A stretch of DNA of 64,000 nt from Tumebacillus avium (lineage in GTDB: Bacteria; Bacillota; Bacilli; Tumebacillales; Tumebacillaceae), in contig NZ_CP021434.1 in NCBI RefSeq assembly GCF_002162355.1, positions 4,828,001 through 4,892,000 of the forward strand, given 5' to 3'. The notes beneath the pieces were generated by a model. That model ran no database searches, was not told the DNA's origin, and worked only from the letters and a program-made list of their open reading frames with translations. Of this stretch, positions 8,885-16,774 are shown piece by piece. A program made the translations under genes and the position numbers. Position 1 is the first letter of the stretch. Each line of letters begins with the position of its first letter.

Positions 8885-9325
8885 ATGAAAAAAGCAATCA
8901 TCGAACTCGAGCGCGGCGGCGTGATGGAATTCGAAATGTTTGACGAGCACGCACCGGGCACCGTAGCCAACTTTGAGAAACTCGCTAACGAAGGCTTCTA
9001 CGACGGCCTCAAGTTCCACCGCGTCATCCCGGGCTTCGTCGCCCAAGGCGGCTGCCCGCAAGGCACCGGCACCGGCGGCCCTGGCTACACCATCAAGTGC
9101 GAAGTAGAAGGCAACCCGCACCAACACCAAAAAGGCGCCCTCTCCATGGCACACGCCGGCCGCAACACCGGCGGTTCCCAGTTCTTCATCGTGCATGACC
9201 GCAAGACCACCGCTCACCTCGATGGCAACCACACTGTGTTTGGCCAGATCCTTTCTGGTGAAGAGTTGATCGACGGCATCGCGCAAGGCGATAAGATGAA
9301 GTCTGTAAAGATTGTAGAGGCGTAA
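8885..9325 (+). CDS. ppiB: Peptidyl-prolyl cis-trans isomerase, cyclophilin type
   Basis: 146 aa, a single cyclophilin domain and the usual bacterial PpiB size. It catalyses cis-trans isomerisation of X-Pro bonds in the cytosol and assists folding. Active-site segments are [13 protein letters not shown] (Arg and Phe of the catalytic pocket, about 47-59), [16 protein letters not shown] (about 93-108) and [12 protein letters not shown] (about 117). There is no signal peptide. It is monocistronic, with its own promoter and a strong terminator. Confidence 0.95.
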   Translation: MKKAIIELERGGVMEFEMFDEHAPGTVANFEKLANEGFYDGLKFHRVIPGFVAQGGCPQGTGTGGPGYTIKCEVEGNPHQHQKGALSMAHAGRNTGGSQFFIVHDRKTTAHLDGNHTVFGQILSGEELIDGIAQGDKMKSVKIVEA

Positions 9326-9335
9326 GCAAGCCAAC

Positions 9336-9371
9336 TGAGCCGACTCCGTATAGGAGTCGGCTCTTCTTTTT
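9336..9371 (+). terminator. Rho-independent terminator of ppiB
   Basis: An 11-bp stem GAGCCGACTCC / GGAGTCGGCTC with a GTATA loop, followed by TTCTTTTT. Confidence 0.85.
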
Positions 9372-9479
9372 CCACAGCAAAAATTGTGATTTAAAAACAG
9401 CAATTCCTGAGAAGCCCGCTTATCAAAATCATCGTATGATATCCCTATCGTTAAAAACTCAAACGAAGGGTGATATCCG

Positions 9480-9842
9480 ATGAAAAGAAAAATTGCAACT
9501 GCACTCCTGACCTCTGCACTGCTGATGACCAGCGCCTCTGCCGCATTCGCAGAGACGGAGCCGAACAACACCTGGGAAACGGCCGATGTGATGTTTGACA
9601 ACAACTCCGGTGACATTTCCAATATCGACGACCAAGACTGGTTCTACACCACTGGCGGCGGCACGCTGTACTTGGACCACCAGAGCTTCTTCGGCAACAC
9701 CGACATGTATGTCTACAATGCCAACATGGTCCGCATCGGCGTTTACTCCACGGCCGGTGATGAGGAAGTCTACCTTCCGTACGGCACCTACTACATCTGT
9801 GTGCTCGGCAGCAGCGGCCACTATGCGTTAGACTGGAGATAA
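9480..9842 (+). CDS. Small secreted PPC-like protein, paralog 1
   Basis: 120 aa. The signal peptide covers residues 1-24 (cleavage after AFA). The mature ~96 residues look like a single pre-peptidase C-terminal (PPC) beta-sandwich: EPNNTWETA start, SGDISNIDDQDWF, then LYLD, DMYVYN and YGTYYICVLG strands, ending in ALDWR. PPC domains normally sit at the C-terminus of secreted proteases; here one stands alone. Unlike paralogs 2 and 3 it has GGG and YGT where they have GCG and CGT, so the putative disulfide is missing. The start has GAAGGG upstream. The function is unknown. Confidence 0.7.
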   Translation: MKRKIATALLTSALLMTSASAAFAETEPNNTWETADVMFDNNSGDISNIDDQDWFYTTGGGTLYLDHQSFFGNTDMYVYNANMVRIGVYSTAGDEEVYLPYGTYYICVLGSSGHYALDWR

Positions 9843-9847
9843 GCAGC

Positions 9848-9885
9848 AAAAAGGGACTTTGTTCAACACGAACAGAGTCCCTTTT
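9848..9885. terminator. Bidirectional terminator
   Basis: A long stem AAAAGGGACTTTGTTC / GAACAGAGTCCCTTTT with a 5-nt loop sits between convergent genes. Confidence 0.75.
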
Positions 9886-9889
9886 CCAT

Positions 9890-10276
9890 CTACTCCTTCG
9901 GCCCTAAAAACCACGTGTAATGCACCAGCATGTTCTCCGAGTCCTTCGACCCGATCACAAAATACCGCAAATACAAACTCCGCCCGCGGAACTCCCCGAC
10001 CTCGAGCAACTTCTTCTTATTCGAGACCCCGTCCGGGTCGTCAAAATTCACAAACGTCAGCAGCACTTCCCACTCGTTAAGCTCCTCAAACTCCACGTCC
10101 CGCTCACAATTGCGCTTATCCTTAAACGTCAACCTTACAGTCAACGCCCCGTCTCCATCGTCAAACTCAAACAACAACGACTCCTCATGCAATGCATGCA
10201 GCGACCCGCTCTCCAACACTTCCAGCCCGTCCACCGTCAGGATCATGTACCCTCTCTCCTTCTGCCAATCTATCAC
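9890..10276 (-). CDS. Hypothetical acidic protein
   Basis: 128 aa from the ATG at 10276; an internal ATG at 10246 (MILTVDGLEV) is an alternative start and begins the strand-rich part. It has no signal peptide, no membrane segment and no catalytic motif that I recognise. It is rich in Glu, Asp and Phe with a beta-strand pattern (VRLTFKDKR, LLTFVNFDDP, RSLYLRYFVIG), suggesting a small beta-sandwich. It is divergent from paralog 2 of the secreted family and ends against a shared terminator. Confidence 0.5.
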   Translation of the reverse strand: MIDWQKERGYMILTVDGLEVLESGSLHALHEESLLFEFDDGDGALTVRLTFKDKRNCERDVEFEELNEWEVLLTFVNFDDPDGVSNKKKLLEVGEFRGRSLYLRYFVIGSKDSENMLVHYTWFLGPKE

Positions 10277-10350
10277 TCTCGTATATCGTATTCCCCCTCT
10301 TCTGCACCTATGAATAAATTATATTAATCTGATAATTTCACAATCGTAAA

Positions 10351-10365
10351 TGATAATCATTTTCA
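10351..10365. promoter_or_regulatory. Fur-like operator (7-1-7 palindrome)
   Basis: TGATAATCATTTTCA differs at one base from the Bacillus Fur 7-1-7 core TGATAATnATTATCA. It lies 10 bases upstream of a -35 hexamer that drives secreted paralog 2. PerR and Zur cores are related but match less well. Metal control is an inference. Confidence 0.55.
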
Positions 10366-10375
10366 AATATTTATA

Positions 10376-10405
10376 TTGACATGAACCCCACTTCATTTGT
10401 ATGAT
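10376..10405 (+). promoter_or_regulatory. Sigma-A promoter of secreted paralog 2
   Basis: TTGACA at 10376-10381 and TATGAT at 10400-10405 with an 18-base spacer, 42 bases before the start codon. Confidence 0.7.
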
Positions 10406-10447
10406 ACTTCCATAGAAAAAATATACAGATTAGAAGGGTGATTCCAA

Positions 10448-10837
10448 ATGAAGAAAAAACTCGCAACCACAATCCTCGCAGCAGCTATGTTGATCTCCGG
10501 CACCACGTCCGCCTTTGCAGCAGTAGAAGCTGAATATAACGGCAGCCAAGACCTTGCTGACTGGTTCGACAGCAGCATCTCCGGCGTGATCAGCGATGCG
10601 AATGACTACGACTGGTCCTATTCCTACGGCTGCGGCCATCTGTACCTCGACGCGATCGGCTTGACCGGCGATGTCGACCTGCGCATCTACCAAGACAAAG
10701 CATCTTGGGGATACGGCTGGCAACACAGCAGCTACACCACCGCCATGGATGAAGAGACCGGCACGCTCAACTGCGGCACCTGGTACTTCCTCGTCACCGG
10801 CGATGCAGGTGCCGACTACACCTTGTCCTGGAAGTAA
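10448..10837 (+). CDS. Small secreted PPC-like protein, paralog 2
   Basis: 129 aa. The signal peptide covers residues 1-24 (AFA end). The mature part shares the pattern of paralogs 1 and 3: an EYN start, SGVISDANDYDW, YGCGHLYLD, VDLRIYQ, LNCGTWYFLVTGD, ending in YTLSWK. This is a stand-alone PPC-like beta-sandwich. Cysteines in GCG and NCGT are placed to form one disulfide. It has its own promoter with a Fur-like box upstream, so it may respond to iron. The promoter-less paralog 3 begins 59 bases downstream and may be co-transcribed. Confidence 0.7.
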   Translation: MKKKLATTILAAAMLISGTTSAFAAVEAEYNGSQDLADWFDSSISGVISDANDYDWSYSYGCGHLYLDAIGLTGDVDLRIYQDKASWGYGWQHSSYTTAMDEETGTLNCGTWYFLVTGDAGADYTLSWK

Positions 10838-10896
10838 GCCTACTCCCCAGCCCTATATCCAGCTACGTACCTACTCATGAAAGGTTGTTGATCTCT

Positions 10897-11265
10897 ATGA
10901 AAAAGAAACTCATCTCCGGCCTCCTGGCTTCCGCAGTTCTCCTCGGCGCAGCATCTGCTGCCTACGCCGAAACCGAATACAACGACATGTTCGAGTACTC
11001 CAACTTCTTCGCAGAAAACGTCAACGGCACCATCGGCGGCGAATGGGACGTCGACTACTTCAAGTCCTACGGCTGCGGCGTCATGTACCTCGACTCCACC
11101 GACATCCTGGGCGAAGTCAACCTGTACGTGTACAACTCCGAGCGCACCCGCATCGGGATCTACGACACCTACGGCGACGATGAGACCGTCTCGCTGGTAT
11201 GCGGCACCTACTACTTCCGCGTGACCGGCTTCAACGGCAGCACATACATTCTCGACTGGAGATAA
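10897..11265 (+). CDS. Small secreted PPC-like protein, paralog 3
   Basis: 122 aa from the ATG at 10897; TTG codons at 10885 and 10888 are in frame but would only lengthen the basic tip. The signal peptide covers residues 1-23 (AYA end). The mature part is the closest relative of paralog 2: ETEYNDMFEYSN, NGTIGGEWDVDYF, YGCGVMYLD, VNLYVYNSERTRIGIYDTYGD, then VCGTYYFRVTGFNGSTYILDWR. Cysteines are at the same two places as in paralog 2. It probably shares a transcript with paralog 2 and ends at a strong terminator. The function is unknown. Confidence 0.7.
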   Translation: MKKKLISGLLASAVLLGAASAAYAETEYNDMFEYSNFFAENVNGTIGGEWDVDYFKSYGCGVMYLDSTDILGEVNLYVYNSERTRIGIYDTYGDDETVSLVCGTYYFRVTGFNGSTYILDWR

Positions 11266-11274
11266 GATAGAAAA

Positions 11275-11300
11275 AGAGAGCCTCTGAGGCTCTCTTTTTG
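11275..11300 (+). terminator. Rho-independent terminator
   Basis: AGAGAGCCT / AGGCTCTCT stem followed by a T run after secreted paralog 3. Confidence 0.8.
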
Positions 11301-11366
11301 TTTGCGTCCTCACGCATCCTCCCGTAGACTAAGAGATGATTCCTACTCACGGAAGGAGACCTATCA

Positions 11367-12362
11367 ATGACAACGAACTCAATTCCCGTTTACATACTGA
11401 CCGGCTACCTCGGCGCCGGCAAAACCACCCTTTTGAAAACCCTGCTCCGCCACGTCAAAGCAGCTGGCCAGACCCCCGCCGTCCTCATGAACGAGTTCGG
11501 TTCGGAAAGCGTCGACACCCTTCTGTTGCAAAACTCCGCCGTCCCCGTCATGGACCTGCTCGAAGGCTGTGTGTGCTGCACCCTGCGCGGAAGCCTAGCG
11601 ATCACCCTGCAGCAGATGGTCACGCAGTACAAGCCCGACGTGATCTTCCTCGAAACCACCGGGGTCGCTTCGCCTGTTGACCTCGTCGAAGCGCTGGTCG
11701 AGCCTGAGTTGGCGGACATCATGCACCTCGCAGGCATCTACACCCTCGTCAGCGCCAAACGCTTCCCACTGGACCTCTCCCCTGAGTCCCTCGATGCGAA
11801 CGAGCGGACGATGATCCAGCAAGTGCAATACGCCGACGCGATCCTCGTCTCCAAAACCGACCTCGTGAAGCCCGAGCGCTGGGAGTCGTTGCAGAACGTC
11901 CTACAGGAGCTGAACAGCAACGCACCACTCTTGCAAGTCTACAAGGGCGAGGTAGACGCCGCAGTACTGCTCGAAGTGCGTACCACGCCAAAAGAGAAGC
12001 CATCTGCCTCCGCCAAACCAAAAGGACTCACCCGCCGCACCGTAGGGCAAGTGAAGCCGACCACTCGTGAGCGCACCAGCTTCGGGAACTTGCAGACGTT
12101 TACTTACGAGTTTCAAGGGGCGGTGGACAAGGAGAAGTTCTTGGACTTCCTAAGAGCCCTGCCGGACAACGTCCTTCGTGCGAAAGGGTTCTACAAAGAC
12201 TCCGAGCACGGCATGCTCCACGAGTTCCACTACGAGCCCGGCGCGCCGATGTCAGCCATCGTTGACATAGACGGCAATGGCAGAGCATTTGCAGTGTTTA
12301 TCGGGAAGGATTTAGACGAAGCAGCGATCATCGAGCAACTTCAAGCATGCAAAAAAGACTGA
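11367..12362 (+). CDS. CobW/COG0523 family metal-chaperone GTPase
   Basis: 331 aa. G1 is GYLGAGKTTLL (residues 12-22), the family CxCC metal site is in GCVCCTLRG (about 67-75), and the G4 position reads SKTD (about 161). A linker rich in Lys and Thr (about 205-230) leads to the CobW C-terminal domain (about 235-325). Such GTPases insert or deliver Zn, Co or Fe to client enzymes. Its closeness to a Fur-like box and small secreted proteins hints at a metal theme but does not prove one. It shares a convergent terminator with the next gene. Confidence 0.85.
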   Translation: MTTNSIPVYILTGYLGAGKTTLLKTLLRHVKAAGQTPAVLMNEFGSESVDTLLLQNSAVPVMDLLEGCVCCTLRGSLAITLQQMVTQYKPDVIFLETTGVASPVDLVEALVEPELADIMHLAGIYTLVSAKRFPLDLSPESLDANERTMIQQVQYADAILVSKTDLVKPERWESLQNVLQELNSNAPLLQVYKGEVDAAVLLEVRTTPKEKPSASAKPKGLTRRTVGQVKPTTRERTSFGNLQTFTYEFQGAVDKEKFLDFLRALPDNVLRAKGFYKDSEHGMLHEFHYEPGAPMSAIVDIDGNGRAFAVFIGKDLDEAAIIEQLQACKKD

Positions 12363-12388
12363 GTTCGTTTTCACGGACTCAGTCTTTT
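12353..12388. terminator. Bidirectional terminator
   Basis: AAGACTGAGT / ACTCAGTCTT stem between the CobW gene and the convergent small membrane protein gene, A-rich and T-rich on the two sides. Confidence 0.75.
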
Positions 12389-12656
12389 ACAATCTAGTCG
12401 GCCCCGTCATCAGGTCATATCCAACAATCCCTGCTCCAATCAGTACAAAGAAGCCCAAGACCATCCAGAACACCTTACGAGAAGCAGTGTGATACAGCAC
12501 AACCAGCAGCAGATAAGCAATCAGGATTGGTATGCCGATCGCCAAATACAGCCAGAGCAGCATTACCAGTTCATCTTTCAGCGTTATCCCCATAAACAGG
12601 GCGAGGACTGCATAGATCGCGGAGATCACCGACCAGATTATCAAAGAATGTCTCAT
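12387..12656 (-). CDS. Small three-helix membrane protein, cut off from its upstream DNA by IS66
   Basis: 89 aa from the ATG at 12656, which has GAGGGG at a good distance. Three transmembrane helices lie at about residues 5-24, 30-53 and 63-82. No family is recognised. The IS66 element begins only 18 bases upstream of the start codon. Without the IS this gene would follow the quorum-sensing regulator and peptide genes on the same strand, just beyond their terminator. Confidence 0.6.
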   Translation of the reverse strand: MRHSLIIWSVISAIYAVLALFMGITLKDELVMLLWLYLAIGIPILIAYLLLVVLYHTASRKVFWMVLGFFVLIGAGIVGYDLMTGPTRL

Positions 12657-12757
12657 CTTTCCCCTCCATCTCGGTAAGCGTCTAATACTCCCCACCTCCA
12701 CACGAAACATAGAGCATGAGATAATCCTCCTCAGACGGAAATGAGGAGGAATTTTTT

Positions 12758-13069
12758 ATGACTCGAAGCGAGCTTCGAGCTGTATGGGAATCTCGAATCT
12801 CTGACTGCCGCGCCAGCGGTCAAAGTGTAGCGGCGTGGTGTACAGCTCATCAGATCAATTCTCGCCAGTACTACTATTGGCTGCGCAAGCTCTCCAACAC
12901 TGAGATGCCTTCACCTCGCTGGTTGGAGGTCTGCGCAGACCAACAGCCAAGTAACGAAACCGACTCCTGCTTGCAGGTCAAAATTGGCTCTGCCGTGATC
13001 GAAGTCAAGCCAGGTTTCAATCGAGACCTGTTGGCGGATGTCGTCCTTGCCTTGCAAACGATATGTTAA
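12758..13069 (+). CDS. tnpA: IS66 accessory protein TnpA
   Basis: 103 aa. The N-terminus has an IS66 Orf1 helix-turn-helix (WESRISDCRASGQSVAAWC, then QFYYWLRKL-like QYYYWLRKL). It is needed with TnpB and TnpC for IS66 transposition, probably as a DNA-binding helper. Its 3' end overlaps tnpB by 7 bp, giving coupled translation. Confidence 0.9.
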   Translation: MTRSELRAVWESRISDCRASGQSVAAWCTAHQINSRQYYYWLRKLSNTEMPSPRWLEVCADQQPSNETDSCLQVKIGSAVIEVKPGFNRDLLADVVLALQTIC

Positions 13070-13419
13070 ACGAAACCGACATAACTCGTGTCTACATAGC
13101 CAGCGGCCACACGGACCTTCGCAAGTCGATAGACGGTTTGGCCGCCTTGGTTCAGGAGAGTTTCGAACTGGATCCATTCTCCCAATGCCTGTTTGTCTTT
13201 TGCAATCGGCAACGAGACAAACTTAAAATCCTGCACTGGGAGCATAACGGCTTTTGGCTCTACTATCGCCGCTTAGAGCGAGGAACCTTCCAATGGCCGC
13301 AAAAGAAATCTGGTCCAACGATGCAGATCAGTCGAAGAGAGTTGCGGTGGCTTCTGGATGGCTTGTCGCTTCAGCAACGAAAGGCACACCCGAAACTCAC
13401 CGCACAGACGGTGATTTAG
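13063..13419 (+). CDS. tnpB: IS66 accessory protein TnpB
   Basis: 118 aa with the family hallmark GHTDLRKSIDGLAALV (about 13-28), followed by LFVFCNRQRDKLKILHWEHNG. This is the IS66 Orf2 protein, normal in length and required for transposition. It overlaps the tnpA end and precedes tnpC by 58 bp. Confidence 0.93.
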   Translation: MLNETDITRVYIASGHTDLRKSIDGLAALVQESFELDPFSQCLFVFCNRQRDKLKILHWEHNGFWLYYRRLERGTFQWPQKKSGPTMQISRRELRWLLDGLSLQQRKAHPKLTAQTVI

Positions 13420-13477
13420 TATGAAAAAATTCTTGTTCTCACTAGGAGAATGAGAGCTTCAAGGCGAAGAAAAAAGT

Positions 13478-15076
13478 ATGAAACCTACAATAGCCATCCC
13501 AACCACCATTGAAGAACTTCAAAAACAGAACATACAACTTGGAATACAAAACGCAGAGTTGAAAGCTAAGCTCAACTGGTTGGAACAACAGTTTCGTCTC
13601 AGCCAACAGAAGCGTTTCGGTGCCTCAAGTGAGCGGACAAACGCGGATCAGTTGGAACTGTTCAACGAAGCGGAATCCGAATCCTCCACTGCCGTGCCAG
13701 AGCCGACCGCAGAAACGATTCAATACGTCCGCAAGAAGAAACGTGGACAGCGAGAAGAGTTGCTTGAAAACCTGCCGGTTGAAACGGTGGAATACCGTCT
13801 CTCGGAAGACGAGCAGGTCTGCTCGTGCTGCGGTGGTCCCACCCATGAAATGAGCACGGAGGTTCGCCAAGAGCTGAAAATCATCCCGGCTCAAGTAAAA
13901 GTGTTGAAGCATGTTCGCTATGTGTATGCGTGCCGCCGTTGTGAGCGTGAGGAGATCAGCACTCCCGTGCTGACAGCTCCCATGCCGCAACCTGTATATC
14001 CTGGCAGTTTGGCTTCCCCATCCGCATTGGCTTTTATCATGAATCAAAAGTACGGGGAAGGCTTGCCCTTGTATCGTCAGGAGCAGCAACTCATGCTTCT
14101 CGGAGTAAACCTGTCGCGACAAACGATGGCCAACTGGATGATCTATGCAGCTGACCGCTGGCTGAGCCTGCTGGAGAATCGTATGCGAGAGCACATGCTG
14201 AAGCAAGACATTCTGCATGCCGATGAAACGACCCTGCAAGTACTGCGTGAACCGGGTCGGGCAGCCAAGAGCACATCGTATCTCTGGCTTTACCGTACCG
14301 GGCGCAACAGTCATCCGATCATCGTGTATGACTACCAGCCGACACGAGCAGGCGAACACCCGCGACAGTTCCTGTCCGAGTTTCACGGCTACCTGCATGT
14401 GGACGGATACGCGGGGTATAAGAAGATCCCTAACGTCACCCTGGTCGGGTGTTGGGCACATGCTCGCCGCAAGTTCGACGAGGCTCTGAAAGCATTGCCG
14501 GCCTCCAGCCGAACCGCAGCTGTAACCGCGAAAGAAGGGCTCGAGTTCTGCAATCGTCTTTTCGCGATCGAACGCGAGATGAAAGATGCCTCGCCGGAAG
14601 AACGATACACGGCCCGTTTGGAGCGTAGTCGGCCCATACTGGAGGAATTTTCGGTATGGCTACAGACTCAAAAATCCCGCGCGTTACCGAAGAGCGCACT
14701 GGGGCAGGCCATAAAGTACTGCCAGAACCAATGGGTAGCATTGGGGGCGTTTTTGCTCGATGGGCGTTTGGAGATCGACAACAACCGAAGTGAACGCGCC
14801 ATCAAACCATTCGTGATTGGACGGAAAAATTGGCTGTTCGCCAATACTCCACGCGGCGCAAAGGCAAGCGCTGTGATCTATAGTCTTGTCGAGACGGCGA
14901 AGGCGAACGGGGTAAATCCGCTGGTCTACCTGACCTATCTCTTCGAGACCCTGCCCAACCTTGCGAACCCTCATGATCACCATGAGCTGGATCGCTTGCT
15001 CCCGTGGTCGGACACGCTGCCGCTCATCTGCCGAGTATTTAATAAAAAGCACGAATCGCCTTCAGTTCTTGCGTAG
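13478..15076 (+). CDS. tnpC: IS66 transposase TnpC
   Basis: 532 aa. There is an N-terminal leucine-rich coiled coil (about 10-50), a zinc-finger-like part with CSCCGG (about 120) and CRRCER (about 158), then the DDE core: HADETTLQV (first Asp, about 248), HVDGYAGY (second Asp, about 308) and IDNNRSERAIKPFVIGRKNWLF (Glu in SERA, about 440). It is full-length and open, so probably functional. Confidence 0.95.
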   Translation: MKPTIAIPTTIEELQKQNIQLGIQNAELKAKLNWLEQQFRLSQQKRFGASSERTNADQLELFNEAESESSTAVPEPTAETIQYVRKKKRGQREELLENLPVETVEYRLSEDEQVCSCCGGPTHEMSTEVRQELKIIPAQVKVLKHVRYVYACRRCEREEISTPVLTAPMPQPVYPGSLASPSALAFIMNQKYGEGLPLYRQEQQLMLLGVNLSRQTMANWMIYAADRWLSLLENRMREHMLKQDILHADETTLQVLREPGRAAKSTSYLWLYRTGRNSHPIIVYDYQPTRAGEHPRQFLSEFHGYLHVDGYAGYKKIPNVTLVGCWAHARRKFDEALKALPASSRTAAVTAKEGLEFCNRLFAIEREMKDASPEERYTARLERSRPILEEFSVWLQTQKSRALPKSALGQAIKYCQNQWVALGAFLLDGRLEIDNNRSERAIKPFVIGRKNWLFANTPRGAKASAVIYSLVETAKANGVNPLVYLTYLFETLPNLANPHDHHELDRLLPWSDTLPLICRVFNKKHESPSVLA

Positions 15077-15193
15077 CTGAAGGTTATTCGTGTTTTGTTT
15101 ACGATGAATATCTTTCAAGCAGTCCCCACCTTTCGGCAAACGACACAAGGTGGGGACTGTTTTACGCTTACCCATCTCGGAGCCAAGTACAAC

Positions 15194-15221
15194 AAAGCCA
15201 TGACAACTAAGTCATGGCTTT
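15194..15221 (-). terminator. Terminator of the regulator-peptide operon
   Basis: An 11-bp perfect stem AAAGCCATGAC / GTCATGGCTTT with a 6-nt loop, 10 bases after the peptide stop on the minus strand. Confidence 0.7.
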
Positions 15222-15230
15222 CATCATACT

Positions 15231-15359
15231 TTATTTTTGTACTGAGATGCCCATAACCGGGGGACCAGGCACTGACTCGGCGTTAGCATTTACTTCCATT
15301 GTCAGTGCAGAAATCACCATAATACAAACCAAGAGACCTAATGCCACATATTTTCTCAT
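15231..15359 (-). CDS. Phr-like secreted signalling peptide precursor, 42 aa
   Basis: The ATG overlaps the TGA of the HTH-TPR regulator as ATGA, and GGAGG lies 7 bases before the start, inside the regulator's last codons. The 42-aa product starts MRKYVALGLLVCIMVISAL, a basic tip and hydrophobic core like a Sec signal peptide, with a likely cleavage site at VNANA. The short exported tail ends VMGISVQK. Size, order and coupling are those of Rap-Phr, NprR-NprX and PlcR-PapR pairs. The exported tail is probably trimmed, re-imported by an oligopeptide permease and bound by the regulator. Confidence 0.75.
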   Translation of the reverse strand: MRKYVALGLLVCIMVISALTMEVNANAESVPGPPVMGISVQK

Positions 15360-16666
15360 CTTACAGCCTCCTTCCGATACAGTTGTGCCATCAGTTTGTT
15401 ACGTTCTCTTTCCAAATCCAATGCAGATACGAGATCACCGGATTCTCGGTAGGCATCCACAGCAACTTCCAAAGAATCCACTTGTTCGGCAATGACTCCC
15501 ATTCTAGCATAGATAATTGCAGATTTTAACGCGCAACTCAGGCTATCAGCGTACCTTTTGCAGTGCAAAAAGTACTTTGCATTAATCCGGAGATAGTACA
15601 CGTATTCCTCGGTTTCTTGAAGTGATTGTCGATTGATGAGTTCTTCTGCAAGTGTGAGCATTGCTTCAGCTTCTTCTAGATTTTGATCCAAGAGTAGTTC
15701 TGCCTTTTTTGAAAGAACTAGTAAGTAGTTCGTGTAATCATTGTCCCGTAGATAAAATTCAGCACATTCGTTCAACTCTCGAAGTGCTCTATCCTTATCC
15801 TCGATAAGAAATACGGCAACATTGTGCTGAACCTTAACGGCCATAGAAATCAGATTCAACCCCGTATACAGGACGTGTGCCTGTTGGTAGAGTTCCGCAG
15901 CTCTTTTCTGATCCATAGCTTCGTAATACACTTGTGCATTCGCAAAAAGAGTATCTGCAACACGTCTAACGTCTTGATTGCTTTGGAAATATCCCTGCGC
16001 ACTTTCTATATATGCCCCAGCTTGCTTGTATTGTCCTAATAAGCGTAATGTTCTCCCTAAGTTATATGATATGAACGCAGCTAATTGATCGTAGGCGGAG
16101 AAACGTTCAATACGGTCATACGCTTTTTGATAATTGTAGTAGGCTAATGTGAACTCATTTCTTAAGAAATGTGCATTCCCGATCTTATTTCGCATTCTAG
16201 CCAAGGTATGTACGTCATCAAAAAGATTTGTTTCTAACTCAGTTACTGTTGGAGTCAAGAGTTCGATTGCCGATTCATACATCCCTTGCTGAATCATACA
16301 TTCCGCATGATCAATAGCTACTTCAAGCTGATCTGCATACGAAAGGTCAGATTGCTGCTTTAAATAAAGTAGATGAGGTTCTGCTTGCTCAGGTTGATGA
16401 GTCTCCAGGTAAATCTTTGCAAGTTTGTGGCGGTTGTACAACTCCATCTGATCCACTTCGTCCCGAACTAACTCATGAAGTTGTACCTGCAGTTTCCGTG
16501 CAATATGTCTTAACAGCTCTATCGAGGCTGTATTTTTATCGCGCTCAATTTGACTGATCATAGAAACTGTAACAAAACCATCAGCCAATTCGCCTTGACT
16601 CATACCTTTTTCAAGTCGGAGTCTCCTGATCTTTTCACCTAAGGTTTCTGTTTGATTGTCTTTCAA
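15356..16666 (-). CDS. RRNPP-type quorum-sensing regulator (HTH plus TPR)
   Basis: 436 aa. An Xre-type helix-turn-helix lies at residues 9-62 (LGEKIRRLRLEKGMSQGELA, then SMISQIERDKNTAS). About ten TPR-like helical pairs cover 65-430, with repeated A/Y spacing such as NKIGNAHFLRNEFTLAYYNYQKAY. This is the NprR/PlcR/AimR architecture: the TPR bowl binds a short imported peptide and changes DNA binding. The gene directly downstream encodes a fitting peptide precursor, coupled by ATGA. The target genes are unknown. Confidence 0.85.
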   Translation of the reverse strand: MKDNQTETLGEKIRRLRLEKGMSQGELADGFVTVSMISQIERDKNTASIELLRHIARKLQVQLHELVRDEVDQMELYNRHKLAKIYLETHQPEQAEPHLLYLKQQSDLSYADQLEVAIDHAECMIQQGMYESAIELLTPTVTELETNLFDDVHTLARMRNKIGNAHFLRNEFTLAYYNYQKAYDRIERFSAYDQLAAFISYNLGRTLRLLGQYKQAGAYIESAQGYFQSNQDVRRVADTLFANAQVYYEAMDQKRAAELYQQAHVLYTGLNLISMAVKVQHNVAVFLIEDKDRALRELNECAEFYLRDNDYTNYLLVLSKKAELLLDQNLEEAEAMLTLAEELINRQSLQETEEYVYYLRINAKYFLHCKRYADSLSCALKSAIIYARMGVIAEQVDSLEVAVDAYRESGDLVSALDLERERNKLMAQLYRKEAVR

Positions 16667-16774
16667 AATCTCCGCCTCCTCAACCTAACATTAATAACAT
16701 ATCACAATATTTTTAGATGAGGTAGAGAATATTCCAGTTAGCGTATCTAATACCAGATTGTATTTGCTTTCCTG

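Larger units (their letters stand above)
12674..15171 (+). mobile_element. IS66 family insertion sequence, complete
   Basis: 2498 bp. The ends are imperfect inverted repeats starting GTAAGCGT; the left end reads on through ACTCCCCACCT and the right end, reverse-complemented, through AGTCCCCACCT. An exact 8-bp target duplication, CCATCTCG, lies at 12666-12673 and 15172-15179, the usual IS66 size. It carries the standard tnpA, tnpB and tnpC genes, all open. The element looks intact and possibly active. Confidence 0.93.

Noticed and set aside
15214..15495. 93-aa plus-strand open frame over the peptide gene
   Set aside because: It spans the terminator, the peptide gene and the end of the regulator on the opposite strand and has no ribosome site; the minus-strand peptide gene explains this DNA better.
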